Below, one piece after another: positions 23,961 through 37,200 of a DNA stretch of 64,000 nucleotides (its first letter is position 1; the number at the start of each line of letters is the position of its first letter). Location of the stretch: positions 46,194,853 to 46,258,852 of the forward strand of contig OZ034968.1 of NCBI GenBank assembly GCA_964030785.1. The letters are read 5' to 3'. Made by a program: the position numbers and the translations under genes. Under the pieces are notes generated by a model, which did no database searches, was not told the DNA's origin, and was given only the letters and a program-made list of their open reading frames with translations. The DNA comes from Siderastrea siderea (taxonomy: Eukaryota; Cnidaria; Anthozoa; Scleractinia; Rhizangiidae).

Positions 23961-24894
23961 CTCGTGATAGGTGCGTCTTTTGTCAGTATTCGAATGTTTT
24001 TATTAAGGGACATACCACTTGACTTCTGCGGGGAGGAAGAGAGTTGACTGATAGTAGATTTTCACAATGAAAAAATTCATGTGAACACAAATGTCGAAAA
24101 CAAATATTCTTGCCACATACAGTGAGCCGAAAAAAATTCGTATGGCTGACACAAGTAACGTTATTTGTTTCAGACTGGTGAAAGATTTTTTTAATATAGA
24201 ACTTAGGATATACAAAGTTAGCACAAAACGTGAGTTGAATTTGCAGCAACTAAAACACTTTCATATGCTCCTCAGAATGCCGGAAATCGCGTTTCCAAGG
24301 ACTGAACTTTCAAAATTTTCCGGGGGAGCATACCCCCGGACCCCCTTGAAACTCCCACCTTCGCCAGGCGTTTTTTTTTTCTAAACCCAGTTTCTCTAAA
24401 TCCTAGATCTGCACCAGGGTCGTGAGTGCCATTTCTTTCGCAGGTTCCTTGGGAAAAAAAATGATAAGCGGGCCCTGATTCAGATATATTTTAGAGTCAG
24501 AAAACATTGAAAAGAGCCAACGTGTATTCAACGCGTCTTTATTTATTTTATTTTTGTTTTGTCTTTATAACACTGCACTTTTCTTTTGATTCATGCTCAT
24601 TATGATATGGAATTCAACAATTTGCAGCCATTTCAAACTTTGTAAGCGATCTCAACATTTATCTCCTATATCTCACGTACGGGCATTGGACCTGAAGTTG
24701 TCAAACAAAATCTGAATAGCAGCTGCACGCAATAATGAATAAGGAATATTCATAAAAACGTTAAATGAATAACGAATAAGTCAGAAGAAAAGCGAAAGGA
24801 GTAATGAATAATTGAGGCACAATTATTCCTCTTCCACCCTCGAAACTCCGGGTAATGTAGTCAGTGCTGGTCAGATACTCTTGGGAGCCACCTT

Positions 24895-25150
24895 TTGATG
24901 GACAATTTTACAAATTTTAAATCTAGCCCGAAAACTCGTCTATTTAGAATTGCTTTTAACGTAGGATAAGATTTAGTAGTTCTTATGAAGATTAGATTAT
25001 CGGTGACATTATTTTTATTTTTTTTATTGTACTTTATAAATTGTAATTTCTATAATTTATAATTTTTATTTTTTATCGCTTTTTTTTAATATCTTGTACT
25101 ATTTGATCGTATTTACATGTTAACTTGCACTATATAAGTACTAAAAATCC
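24895..25150 (+). mobile_element. Second copy of the same LINE 3' end
   Basis: Inverted relative to 23540-23760. Shared segments include TTTAAATCTAGCC(C/G)GAAAACTCGTC and ATTTACATGTTAACTTGCAC. Non-coding. Confidence 0.6.
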
Positions 25151-28100
25151 TTTCTTCCTTAAGCTTCCTTCCAATATTCATCGGCCCTTGAAAGAGCAAC
25201 TTTGCGCACAGAGCAATTTGGACACTGTAACCACATAAACAGAAGAAGCTGAATGGCCACAGTAAAGCTAACCACCTTCAATGTAAAGGTAGGGTATGAG
25301 TTCTGTTTAGTCTTGTTTTATGACATGATCGATCGTATGCCAAAATTACTGGAACGTTTTTAATCAAATTTCTGCATACTGATCTAGAATTTACCTTTGA
25401 ATTTGCTTGGGTTGTAGATGGTAGTTTCTTTAAACAGCGTCGGAATCGCCAAATTTTGCGAAATGGTGCTTATAATAATTGCTAAAATTCAACTTAAGGT
25501 CTCCAACAGGAAAGACGTATTTGGAGTAATTTATCATTTTTGAGTGCATGCAGATCCTATGACGGGCCCGATCTCATTCCTCAGCAATGGACATTTCACC
25601 ATCGGAGACAGATTTCTCAAATGAATGTTACAATGTTTATACCCTATGTGGGATTCATCCAACGTATATCTTGAGAAATCTTTGCAGTTGACGTCTACTG
25701 GTGAATACAAGTTGTGGCTGGTTTTCTCTCTAATAAAAGGCAAATTTTTTATTACGGGACCATGGAGTTTGTGACGTTGACTGCAACCTCGATTAGACCT
25801 TTTTTCGACTTCGTAACTTGAGGCATTAATTACTTTAGCTCAGATTTCTTTTTGAGTGAAAACAGCTGCTCTGTATATATGGATGTTATGTATAAGGCGC
25901 AGTGTGCGTTTGTACATTGGCCCATATCGCCCCTCAGTTAATTTCGAAAGTTAAAATTCGGCAATTGCGTAAGTTCATCAAAAAATGTTTCAAACATTTA
26001 CTATCTCCCTTCTTAATTGTCCGCAAATATGAAATACCTCAGGATCGGAATTGTACAGAATTTATACTATTATTTGCCAGAACAAAAAACGGGGGAAGAT
26101 TTAGAGAGAATAAATTAGGGATATTTGTCTATGTATCTGTTAATTTAATACGCTATAATATGTTCCCCCTAAAACATTTTTACAATACAGGAGTGTCTAC
26201 ACTAAAGGAAACACTACATATTAAAATATAACAATATAAAATATTGTTAACTTAAAGGCAGAGTTTCACGGTTCAGCGCATGTGCGAGCGATGACTTGAG
26301 CACTGTCAAGATAATTGTTTTTAGACCAATTAGAAGCGCGTTCACAACCCTGGTGGAATACGGCGGTAAATTGTTACAACTTGTTGTCGATAGTATATGA
26401 AATGACAGGCCACGCACGTCTGCCGCTAGTTGTTGAAGTTATTCCAGCCTTCAAAATAGAGCTTGTCCACGTACAATCGTAACAGCTTTGTCCCTTTGAT
26501 CAAGATTTCTCCCTTTGATCAAGATGATTTGAAGGCGACACAGCGAAATTGAGCCGGTAAATTGTGAGGTTGACCTATTGATCCGGGAGACACTTCAAGC
26601 TGTGATACTGTTTGGAGTGTTTGATGTTCTTAGAGCCGTTTGAAATCTTTGTGCCTCTATGTGTGCTAGTTCTTTGGCAACTAGTTAGGTTTTTGTGCTC
26701 AGTTTAATTGCAAGATTCCTAAAGCCGCTTAAAAGAGTGACGTTTAATTTATGAAAGGATCCACGAGTTTCTTAGTACATAATTTGATGTTTGCTTGCGG
26801 TTATCTGCAAGACATGTAACTTTCTTTATCACGGATGTCAGATCCAAATTAATTATTTTGAGACTGTTGCCATCTCTTTTGGTCATAAAGAAGCTACAGC
26901 TTCTGGCGATATCGTTTTAACTCCACTTTCGTGGTTGTGGTTAAAATAGAAATAGAATTCTTGGAGTTAAAACATTGCACCTCTGTTGTCTTATGGCGAA
27001 CTACTAGCATCCAACTGATTCATCTCCAGCAGCAATTCGGACAAAGGTTATTGTTTGACCCGCTTGTGATGGTCTGTTTGTAGTTCTTAACGATTTTCCA
27101 TTTGTCAAATCCGCAACAGTTAAAATGCTGGTTCGCAAGACTCAAGGATTCTTCAACCTCGTGAATGTATTGTGTTCTGCCGTCCCGACGCCATCCATTG
27201 ACTAAAATGCCGATTTCGGCTGCTAAATCACTTTCAACATTATAAAAATCGAACTAATATTTACAACAGGAAATAAAGACTATCAAAAGTGGAAAGCGAA
27301 GAGCGGATGTGCAAAATTAGGGTGCGATCTCAACGGATTTTTCCACCATAAGCTCAGTTCGAATTTAGTGTCGACCCGTACAATTTATTTTTTAGCCGTT
27401 CCGCTCGCGCATGCGCTTCTCCGTGAACAGCGGACTTTAAGTTGCTTTGTTGCCATGGTAAGGACATGTACATCACAAAAAGCAACGAGAAAATAATTGT
27501 AGGTTGTATCCTTGCGTACTTGTAGATCCCAAAAACAAAAGTAGCGAGACTTAGCACTATGAGTTAATCCTATTACTTTAGGTCAGACTTGTTTTTGAGC
27601 GAAAACAGCTGCTCTGTGAAAACGTTATGTAAAAAGCGCGGTGTGCGATTTGTTAATTGGCTCATATTGGCCCTGAATTAAATTGGAAACTTAAATAAAG
27701 CGAGCTTGTATAAACGTCAGCGTAGATAAACTACAGCAGTATAGAGGTTGTAAAGCATTTGGAGTATTTTTTTATCAGCACACCAAAATGGAAAGAAGAG
27801 AGAATTAATTAGCGCTTTTAGCCTTTTTGTCTGTGTATGTGTCGATTCTATAAAAGTGGAGATTATTACCTTGTTTGACTAACGAAGATCACGTAGTTAA
27901 GGATTTGTGGCTAAGTGGAAAATACTCAAGAACCTGATTTTGGTATGTGCCGGTAGAGTTACAAGAACAGTTCTTCTTTACTGAATACATGCAAATGCAA
28001 ACCAACCCAGCAGAATATATTGTAGAGAAAGCACGCTGTAAGGATGGCTACAAAGTTAGGCCACCACAGCTTTCATAAACGACTTCGTTAATTTTGTTTG

Positions 28101-29625
28101 TTTCAACACCTTTTTTTGTGCGTACGCTGATAGTTTCTATTTTGAAATAATGGTGTTGGAGTGAAACACATTTGCAAATTCACTTCCTCCAGGACAACCG
28201 AACAAAACACTTCTTCAGAACAACACAGAACAACACAGTTAAAAGAAACTTCTGGCTGCAGTAAGGTACCCTATCTATATATATCAGCATGCAGGAACAT
28301 TTTAAACGTTATCATATGACCCGTACGGCCCTCCCACTCAGCCAATAAGTACATATTATTAAACCCATTGTCTCCCGTGCCGCCCAAAACCGCCCGTAAA
28401 GGATCATGGTCCTTGTTCAGTTGTGACGTCATCACTCTGAGTGACAGCAGATATTTTTGATAATCAATTGATGCAACTGGCACACTTCTAACCAAAAAAT
28501 GCCTAAACTGAAGTGCTCGCTTCAAATAGACCAGAGTTACACTAAGGAAAAGAAAAACGTTTCCTTGTGAAATTGAAGCAAACCTTAGCCTTGGCACTGG
28601 TTGACACTTCTAGTTGAAAATGTCCTCTTTCCTAAAAGTTTAGGTGAAATCTTTCCTAATCCGAGGAAAAAACTGAAAAAATCGAATTGAGAACCAAAAA
28701 CAACGGAATTGAGCGCTTAAGCCCGGCCAGACGCACGGTACGGTGTTTTCTTGTCTATGGAAAGCTTGAATTGTGCTTACCCCAAATCAAACTTGCCAAA
28801 CGACCTCGGAATGAAAGAGAGGTTTAGTTTCCATGCTGCAGATGAAGTTATAGACGTTTGCACTGGGATTTGAGCAGACTGGAGCAAAATTACAGCTTTT
28901 GCCTTTCTGTGGTGTTTTTTCCAAAAGCTTGGGAGTGAATGGGTTAACAATAATTTATTATACATCTGAAAGGACTGCCCTTGCTAAATGTAGTTCACTA
29001 AGCTAAAACATTTAACTTATTAAACCAACTTATTTAAGAATTGTAAAGACAGTTTTATAATTTTTAACTTGGAATGTTACTTGGAATACGCGCTCCAGGC
29101 TTTTGCCAGCGCGAAATTTTGTAGACTGCGAGCAGTCTGTCTTTTACTCTAAAATCCGTGCTGAACGAAGCGAAAATAGCGAGCGCGATTTTCGAGCGGC
29201 GAGCGGCGAAGCCGCGAGCCGCGAGTAGCGCGGGTGCGGACGCGAGAGCGAAAATAGCGTTCGCTCGCGCTCGCTATTTTCGCTTCGTTCAGCACGGATT
29301 TTAGAGCAAAAGAGAGACCGCTCGCGGTCTAGAAATTTTAGATCAGGTGCAGTCATCGCGCGAAAAACAGTGCTTGTTGATTCCAGTCTTAAATAGCTGT
29401 TATACGATATGAATTCTACAATGTTTATGAATTTTAAATAAGATATCACAAAAAGGATTTAGCAATTGAATTTGAGGATTGGTTTTAGTTTTGCGAATCA
29501 CTGTGTCTAAATTTTCCTGTAGACTTTGCACAAAGGAAGGGTAATGTTGTTTAAGTTATGGCCGAATAGTTATTAGTTAAAAAGGCGTTGTTTTGAACTT
29601 ATTTAATTCCTCTTTTTATTCACAG
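25151..29625. other. Intergenic/intronic DNA with dispersed repeats
   Basis: Copies of a dispersed repeat lie at about 25780-26280 and 27560-27900, sharing TTGGC(C/T)CATAT and related strings with 1280-1500. A palindromic MITE sits at 29121-29332. The short ORFs carry no recognisable domain. Nothing else can be supported. Confidence 0.4.
29121..29332. mobile_element. Foldback MITE with long near-perfect inverted arms
   Basis: The left arm contains TCTAAAATCCGTGCTGAACG followed by AAGCGAAAATAGCGAGCG. The right arm is its inverse, ending at about 29305. Weaker outer arms (GACTGCGAGCAGTCT / AGACCGCTCGCGGTCT) lie outside. Arms of about 60 bp surround a GC-rich loop. Non-coding. Confidence 0.75.
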
Positions 29626-29948
29626 CTCGCAGTTTTAAAGTCGGAAAATGTAATGTGTCCACCAACACCCCGGGAATGTTCGCGTGTAAAAAAATGTTTT
29701 TCGAAAAGCCTTTCAGTGGCGGACAAGAAATTAAAGTCTTCGCCTCAAAAAGTCACGCATTGAAACGCCAAACTCACGGCAACGGTGCTGCTATCTGGGT
29801 CGAGTCAGCAAATGAAAATGAATTTACAATTTGCGTTTTGGAGTATGAGGACGGTTCGAATGGCACAGCAGAATTAAACTGGATCGCCCTGCAATCGGAA
29901 CCTGTTGGTTCTAAGCTAGGAACACACTTCCCTCAACCCATGGACTAG
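29626..29948 (+). CDS. Terminal exon with H-type-lectin-like module
   Basis: The acceptor TTTTTATTCACAG precedes 29626 and the frame ends with TAG at 29946-29948. The exon encodes one complete module of about 90 residues: a cysteine start (KCNVS), FFEKPFSGGQEIKV, GAAIWVESANENEFTICVLE and ELNWIALQ. The pattern (hydrophobic F-x-x-PF, A-x-x-WVE, C-V-x-E, W-(I/L)-A) resembles H-type lectin domains of secreted proteins. It is probably the last exon of a host gene or an alternative end of the gene whose exons follow downstream. Confidence 0.55.
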
Positions 29949-30184
29949 AGAAACCCAGTGTAAAAGAATTGCTTTTCAGAAGGTTAGAGGTCTTATCAAT
30001 CTACTTCTCTCTAAGTGTTTCAGTTGTATTTTGCTTCAGGTTGACTATAACTCGGTAAAAAAACCTTCTTTTGTATTTTTGTTCAGGGGGGTTTTGTGGA
30101 CTCAAAACTGTAGTATTCATTCATTTCTATATATTTAGTTTCTAAACTCTTATATAATCAGATACCGCCGGCCTTTTCTAATTA

Positions 30185-31060
30185 GTGACTTTCTATCTAT
30201 TTTTCTTTCAAATTTTTTCAATTTCTTCCTCTCTTTTTAATTTCTTTCCCTGTGTATTTCTTCTGTTGAAACTTTTTAAAATCCTTTTTTCAATATTAAT
30301 TGCTGTACTTTATTTAAAAGTTCCTTCTTTTCCTAGTTATTCTTCCTTTCTTTTCTTTTTTTTTCAAACTTTTTTCCTTCCTTTTTTTTTAATTTCAAAG
30401 TCTATTAATTTCTTTCTTTCTGCATTTCAAACTTCCTTAGTTCCCTCCTTTGTTTTTGTTTTTACATTTCTTTACTTCAAGTTATCATTGTTAAGAAAAG
30501 ATGGAATATTCAACATGTCGCGAGCGTGGGAAAAAGAAAAAATCTGAGTCCCCGACGGGAATCGAACCCATGACCTTCCATACACCGGTTAGCATCTTTA
30601 CTTTCAGTTTATTTCAATCTTTCACATTTGCTTCCTTTCTAGACTGTACAGTTCTCTATTTAGTTATTTTCGATTCCTTTTTTTCTTATTAATCTCTTTT
30701 CGTAATTCATCTTTTTTCAAACTTTTACAATGCCCTCCTTATGTTGTATGACATTATATTAAACTCTCTCAATTCTTTTATTTCTTTGTTTCTGTATTTT
30801 AAAGTTTCCTGTTTTCTCCCTTTCTATACTTCATTCTTTCTCTCTTGTTCTCCGAGTTCCTTCGCGTCTTTAAATTAACAATTGACCTTTGCAAAGGTTC
30901 AGTGATTTATAAAACTCCCAATTATCCTTTTCTGTTGTTATTCATTTCGACTGCCAACTGCCTTCGGTCTTTATCTACCACAGTTTCTCCTTATTCCTTT
31001 CTATATTTTAGTATTTTAAACGTTCTTAATTCATTCCATTGTCAACAGTTTGATATCTTA
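30185..31060. repeat. Long polypyrimidine (T/C-rich) tract
   Basis: About 850 bp on the + strand consist almost entirely of T with C, broken only near 30500-30600. The ORF covering it encodes F/L/S repeats and is not a gene. It lies in a presumed intron of the lectin-like gene. Confidence 0.75.
30546..30610 (-). repeat. tRNA-derived SINE fragment (3' half)
   Basis: Read on minus, GGAAGGTCATGGGTTCGATT is followed by CCCGTCGGGGACT, which gives a T arm with a perfect B box (GGTTCGATTCC). The 5' half of a tRNA is not convincing. It is likely a tRNA-derived short interspersed element inserted in the pyrimidine tract. Confidence 0.55.
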
Positions 31061-31250
31061 AGGGGTAATATACGTAAATTTTTAGGAAATAAGACAAGAT
31101 TAAAAAAATTGAAAGAGAGACAAAATGTTTATACACACCCCCCAGACAGTTCACCCCACACACAAGCACCCACGGGTGATTGTGGACTGTTATGGTGTTC
31201 ATCTACTAATTATTAACTTTGAATTTTAATTGTATTTAATACCTTTTTAG

Positions 31251-34200
31251 CGTTTCTCGACTTCTCCAAAAGTCCTTGTGACTGCTAGTGACCACTTCCT
31301 CAAGAGACCCCAGGACGCTTCAGCCGTGTGGGTGGAGGACTCTCGCGAGGACAGTTTTCTAGCTTGTGTCAAGGAAACTAAGATTTTTTCTGGACTCCAT
31401 AAAAACGTAAAAGTTGTAAGTAGAGCACATCTCAAGCTTTACTCGAAACGCAAAGCATGTGCTTTATACAAGGTCTACCCAACAAATGACTTGAAACAAA
31501 GCACTGAAAGAACGTTGTATAGCACAATTTAGCTGAATTGTTTAACTGAGAGTGTGAGAGGCATGATATTTAGGAAACAAAACTACTTTCCAAAACACAA
31601 GGATAAATCGTTGGTTTTCTGGAAGATTTTTTGTTGAATTATATAAGAACGGAAGAAAATAGACATTTCATTCAGTTTTAGTTGCAACCAACATAGCTGT
31701 GAAAACGCTCTGTTACTATTGCATTTGAGTTCGAAATCGATAGAATGAGTTATTTATACGAAATTCTCTGGCTGAGGACGTATTTGAAACATCCTCTAGT
31801 TTCCTCACTCTGACTTTGTTTTTTAGTATTTCCTTGACAACTGATCTACAAGGCTTACATTTCAAGGTGACATCAAAATATCTATTTACGCACATAAACG
31901 GACTCTTTTAACGTTACACGTGCAAGAAAAGTACAACGAGACGTAAGCTAATAATAACTATTTTTACAGAACTGGTTGGCATTCACTAATCTGGGGATTG
32001 AGAATTTTACCTTGACTGACAGTCTGGTATTCACTAACAACAAATCGCCATCTCAACAACAAACCCACGCTTTATGCCAGGTAAGATTTGTTTACACAAG
32101 AAAACCATTTGTTGTAGCATCCTTATTTTTTGTACCAAAATTAGATGGAATGATCATTGTCGAATTTAGTTGTTTATAATCTTGGCTATATTATTTTCTC
32201 GCTTTCACGAAAAAACAGTCTGTAGAATTGATAGAATTCCCAGTCTAATGTATAGATTTGGCCAAGCCTAAAACCGGAGCTTCACAGTTATTTTTCGCAG
32301 GTGCTTATTAATTTCAGAAAATATTCTCATTGAAGTCGTTAAATAAAAAAAGTATTTTCCCCTTTGAGAATCGAACCCGAACCAGCCGCTTCGCTGGTTT
32401 GCGCGATGCCCATTGGGCCACACTAATTACCACTGCAAAATTCGTGTTAGTTTTAGTACTTATGCTATTTATCGATCACAGCTCGATCGAGATTAAAAAC
32501 GCGGGTGTTTTTCCAGGGAAAATGTGTTCAGACCGCCGCAAAAACCATGGTTATGGACAGGAAAAAAGGAAAGCACTAGCTCTGCTATATTTGGCGTTTG
32601 GACCGCTTCCAAATGCTGCGAACTCGAGCGATGTTCCGACCGGGTTCACAGCATACCATAACAAAGATGAAGTCTTCGAAGGCAACTTTTGCAACTCAGT
32701 GAACTTTTCGCCTTCCACCAAAAAGACAACTGAGTACTCCCTTAAAGTTTCTCGTCCCATTTATAGATATTAGATATTTTTTGTCAAGTTTAAAAATTCA
32801 ACACTGTCGAAAAAACGTTTTGCTAAATAAGCTTAAGCTTTTAAAGAAACCTTTTTTCAAAAGCGACAATGGTCATGTGATTTACCACCAAGAAAAACGC
32901 TGGTTGCCTAAAGCACCGCGCGATTTCCCGCCAAGAAAAGATGGCATTGTCCTTCCTTCGTTGGGTTTCCTTGGGACTTTCCTTCCCCTCCCCCTTCCCC
33001 AGAGTCTGTACTGACGTACGCTGACGTCGTAACCAAAATTTCTCGCATGGATAGGTTACCAGATATTCTTACCAATGGTGCTCCGCTGGCGCGCTTCGTG
33101 CGCTGGAGCTTTAGTAAAAACGTTTCAGTTTTAGTTTTTGTTTCAATTACTTAATTTATCGTTAGTTTATACCGATTAGTTCCTCAGATCTTTGTCACTG
33201 ACTGCTCCTCAAAAATCAGCCAATTTTAATTTCAGTGTAAATACTAGTCAAGCGATTTACACTTGTATTCTGCTTTAGAGTATTTTATTTTTGGTTAACG
33301 AAATCAAAAGAAAGGAAAAAAGGAGGAGTTTTTAAATCTTGAAACGAAACAAAATAGGAAACCTCTCTTCTTACGCAAAAAAAGACCTTTGCTGTCCTGC
33401 TATTAGTTTAAAATTTAGCTTGCTTTTTCCCGTCCAATTCTATTAACTATGTTATATAACAGAGTTGGTTCCTGTTTTTAGTTGTGCATCTACAGAGTTA
33501 TGCATGCACTTGGGAAGTTGGAGAAGCTAGGCTTGTTCTCGGCTTAGAGTCTGGATTGAATCGTGCGCTTCTCTTTTGCTCTCCAGTCTACCCGTGTGCA
33601 TTGATAACTTGATAAACGCTCATTTTGTCCATGGAAACGAATAAGTAAAAAATGCAGATGCAGCTATGTAATTTAATACACCGCAAACCAACAATTACAA
33701 AAGGAAAGCCTCCATTGGAGATAATGATAGCAAAGACTTCAATAAAGCATCGGGAAGAGTCCTGTTTTGTTAAATTTAGTTTCTGACGAGAAATAGCGAC
33801 TTAGTGAAAAGTGGCTGGAAACTGAGCTGGCCAAAATTAGCAACATACTTTACTGTTACTTTATTTTCAGAAAATAAAATTCAAAGATCCATTTTTTGCT
33901 CCTCCTGTGGTGGTGGTGTCACCAAGTCTCAAACATGACCACAGCAAGTCGCGTTTATCAGGATCTGGATGCAGAGCAGTTACTGCATGGGTTGAGGTAA
34001 GGACCTTACCTTATTTTTATGAATGTTTTCTCGATAAAAGGCTCAATAGATTTTTTTCTTCAAAGTTAATTAAACGAAAAATACTAAAATTGCAGTCAGG
34101 ATATGGCATAATACTTTATGCACTGACTATTGGATTGTCAATCAGCGTTTACAACTAAACTTGAAAAAAAAAAAACCATTTTAACCGAAAAGCTTCTGCC

Positions 34201-37200
34201 TTCTTCGGTTTGAAGGTTTGCAAAAAGCAACGATTTACTTAGCGGTTCACATGGAACTTTTGCATATACTCCTTTTCTAGGCAAATGCGGCTGTCATCAA
34301 CATATCTGTACCACCATCTTGGAGGATGGGCAGCTGTTGAAATCGCCCTGTTCTCTACAAATTCCATCAGTAAATTGGCCATGGTGGCACTCACAGGCGA
34401 ACCCAACCGAACAGATATGTTGATGACAGCCACGTATGCATACAAAAGAAGTAAGTGCAAGAGTTCCATGATCACCTGAACTCCATCAACCCGCACCTAA
34501 AGAGGTCGAAGGCGACAACGGCCTTTCGTTCTTAGACACCGCAACAACTAGAATGAACTGCCACATAAAGGTTAACGTATACCGCAAACCAACGCACTTT
34601 GACAAATATCTTAATTTAAACTTTCATCATCCCATTCAACACAAGAGGTCCGTGGTGAATACCCTCCTTGAGAGAGCGGAGAAAGTTCCATCAACAAGCG
34701 CAGGGAAACGCAAAGAAAAGAAGCACTTGGTCAAAGTTTTGATGAACAGTAATTATCCATTACGGTTTATCAAGAGTAGCGACTCTCATCACAAAGCCAA
34801 TCATCGCGTTTCAACTGCAACACTTCGGATGAAGTACAAACTGCGTTTGTTGTTCTACCCTATGTGAAAGGCGTAACTGAAAGAGTATCGAAAGTTTTGC
34901 GCGACAACGGAGTCAAAGGGGGTTTGAATCACTCAACACGTTGCGCACTTGCTTCCCAAGACCAAAGGACAAACGCATCACATTTCAGCCCATATGAATC
35001 AAAGAACACAGTAGAGCAGTCTGTGTTTGCGACAGCAACTCTAAAATTGCAGAACACGCAAATCAGTTTGGCCACAGTATGGATTTTAACCATACCACTA
35101 TCATAGACAAAGCGCAGAATTATCGCAAGAGGCGTTTTTCTTGAGGCGTGGCATTCCCAGAGAGAGACAGAATGTGGAGAACGAACATCCCCATACATAT
35201 ACAAATCGCTTGCGTAGTGTTCGCAGTCCAGCGCAGCGTTCGCGTGTTTTGCTGTGTTAGGCAGTCAAGTAAACCGATGTTTTTCTGCCAACTTTCAAAC
35301 CAAAGAAGACTGAAGCTGTTCGGTCGAAACGTCTTTTTTCAAGTTTTGTTGTTGGAAAAGTTGATTTACAACTCAATAGTGAGTGCCAGAAAGTTCATGA
35401 ATATATTTTTCAAAGTTAATAGTAATAATAAATTCACTGAAAAAGTGATAGTTAATTAAAAAAAAAACAATACTAAGCTCATCTTGAGTTCAAATTCCTC
35501 TTTATTTAGATTTTGCACTTCTTTTTCGCTAAAAAGAGAAGGGGTTTATGTAAGTATCTGAAACCCAGCACCTGGGGTAGTTTTAGTGATAATGTATGTC
35601 AAAATGAAAGATATTATCACACTACAAAAGCTCACAAAACTGTGAAATCATTTAGAACACTTTTTAATTTCTGCATGTATTTAGTATTCATCCATTAACG
35701 ACACTGAAGTGTGTGTACGAAGCTTCAACACCGCCAGCAGCAAGGATATCATAAAAGTCGATTACGTGGTCATTGGAGGTAGGTAACAGTTATGAAACTA
35801 CAAAATCAAACGGAACTGACTTGACAAAGACAATGTTGGCGATATTTTGCAATATTTTTTTTACTAACGTTCATTTCTAGAAAATATATTTAAATATTTA
35901 TTTCTAGAAATATGTTATAGTACAGCACTAAATTTTAGCGTGCTCCTATTGGTCGAAATCGATCACGTGACGCGATAGTGTCTCTCCTCAGCGGGCGCCT
36001 ATCAGCGCGTACCGCCCGTTTTTGGCAATTTTCGCTCAAAATTTAGCGTTGTACAATAAAAACAATCTATCCAGGCCCTATGTGTGATAGGTTCCCTCGG
36101 GAATTTGATGTTCAAACTTCATGTAAGCCCTCAATCTACTTTCTTGGGCTAATATTTGTTGTGAACGTCAAATTTTCTGCAACCTATCACATGATAGTGC
36201 CTTCGACAGAAGAACTCTATTGTTTAAATAGAGAGTGCGAGAAGTACATTACACAAATACGTTCGCACGAAAGGAACCGAGATGCACATTTAAATTGGGT
36301 TTAGATGTTTATTTAGTTATTTACTTCCTTTTCAGATCTGGATCCTTGTCTAGACGTGACTTGTCATTATCGCGGACGATGTAACGCTTTTGGACCCCAT
36401 GATGCTCGCTGCGTGTGCATAGACAGTTGTCCATCCTACCAAGGGCCCGTATGTTCATCAAACGGAACAACATACGACAACAGATGTTTGTTTAAACAGG
36501 AAATGTGTCTCCTGCGACTGAACTTCACTGTGCAGCATCCTGGTAGCTGTGAAGGTTAGCAAAATTGATTGCAAAAGTGAAATATTTTCATTCTCTGCAG
36601 AGAGGAGGCTACAAAAGGTCAAATTGGACGATGAAAAAGGGTATTTTGCTTTCCGAGCTAAAACTTTCATGGAAAATAAATAGGATTTCCCTGTGACATC
36701 GTCAGTTTTAACGTGAATCATGTAAGCAAAGCAGAATGCATCAATACCGGGGCCAAGTAAACTAATTATGACAGAACTAGCAGAATGGCCGCCACATAGG
36801 AGTTTACCCAAAATTGAAATTTAATTAACAATTGCAGTGATTGAACAATTAAAATGATAGAAATGTAGATTACGATATCTCATATACATACTTTCTCCTT
36901 TTTGTAAGCTAAAAAGCTGTCTGAAGAAAGATGAAAAACAAGCATTCTTATTTAAGAAATTCGCTTGACTTCGTCCGACCTACGACTTCATACCTCGTAA
37001 TCGAACAATAAACTTTCTCAAACTGTGTCTATGGAATGAACGCACAGCTTTTGAAAACGACAAGTGCTAACGAAATCGGACAACAACCTAACTGAATGGG
37101 GGACTCGCATCCATCCACCCATTGTACTAACAATTAGCTAGAGGTTGACTTTATAATTGTATTTCGAAAAAACCCTTCCAAATCTTTCGAGTTTGCTAAG

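Noticed and set aside
25902..26231. 109-codon ORF
   Set aside because: Lies in a dispersed repeat also found at 1280-1500 and 27650-27830, where the frame is not conserved.
30185..30547. 120-codon ORF rich in F, L and S
   Set aside because: Translation of a polypyrimidine tract.
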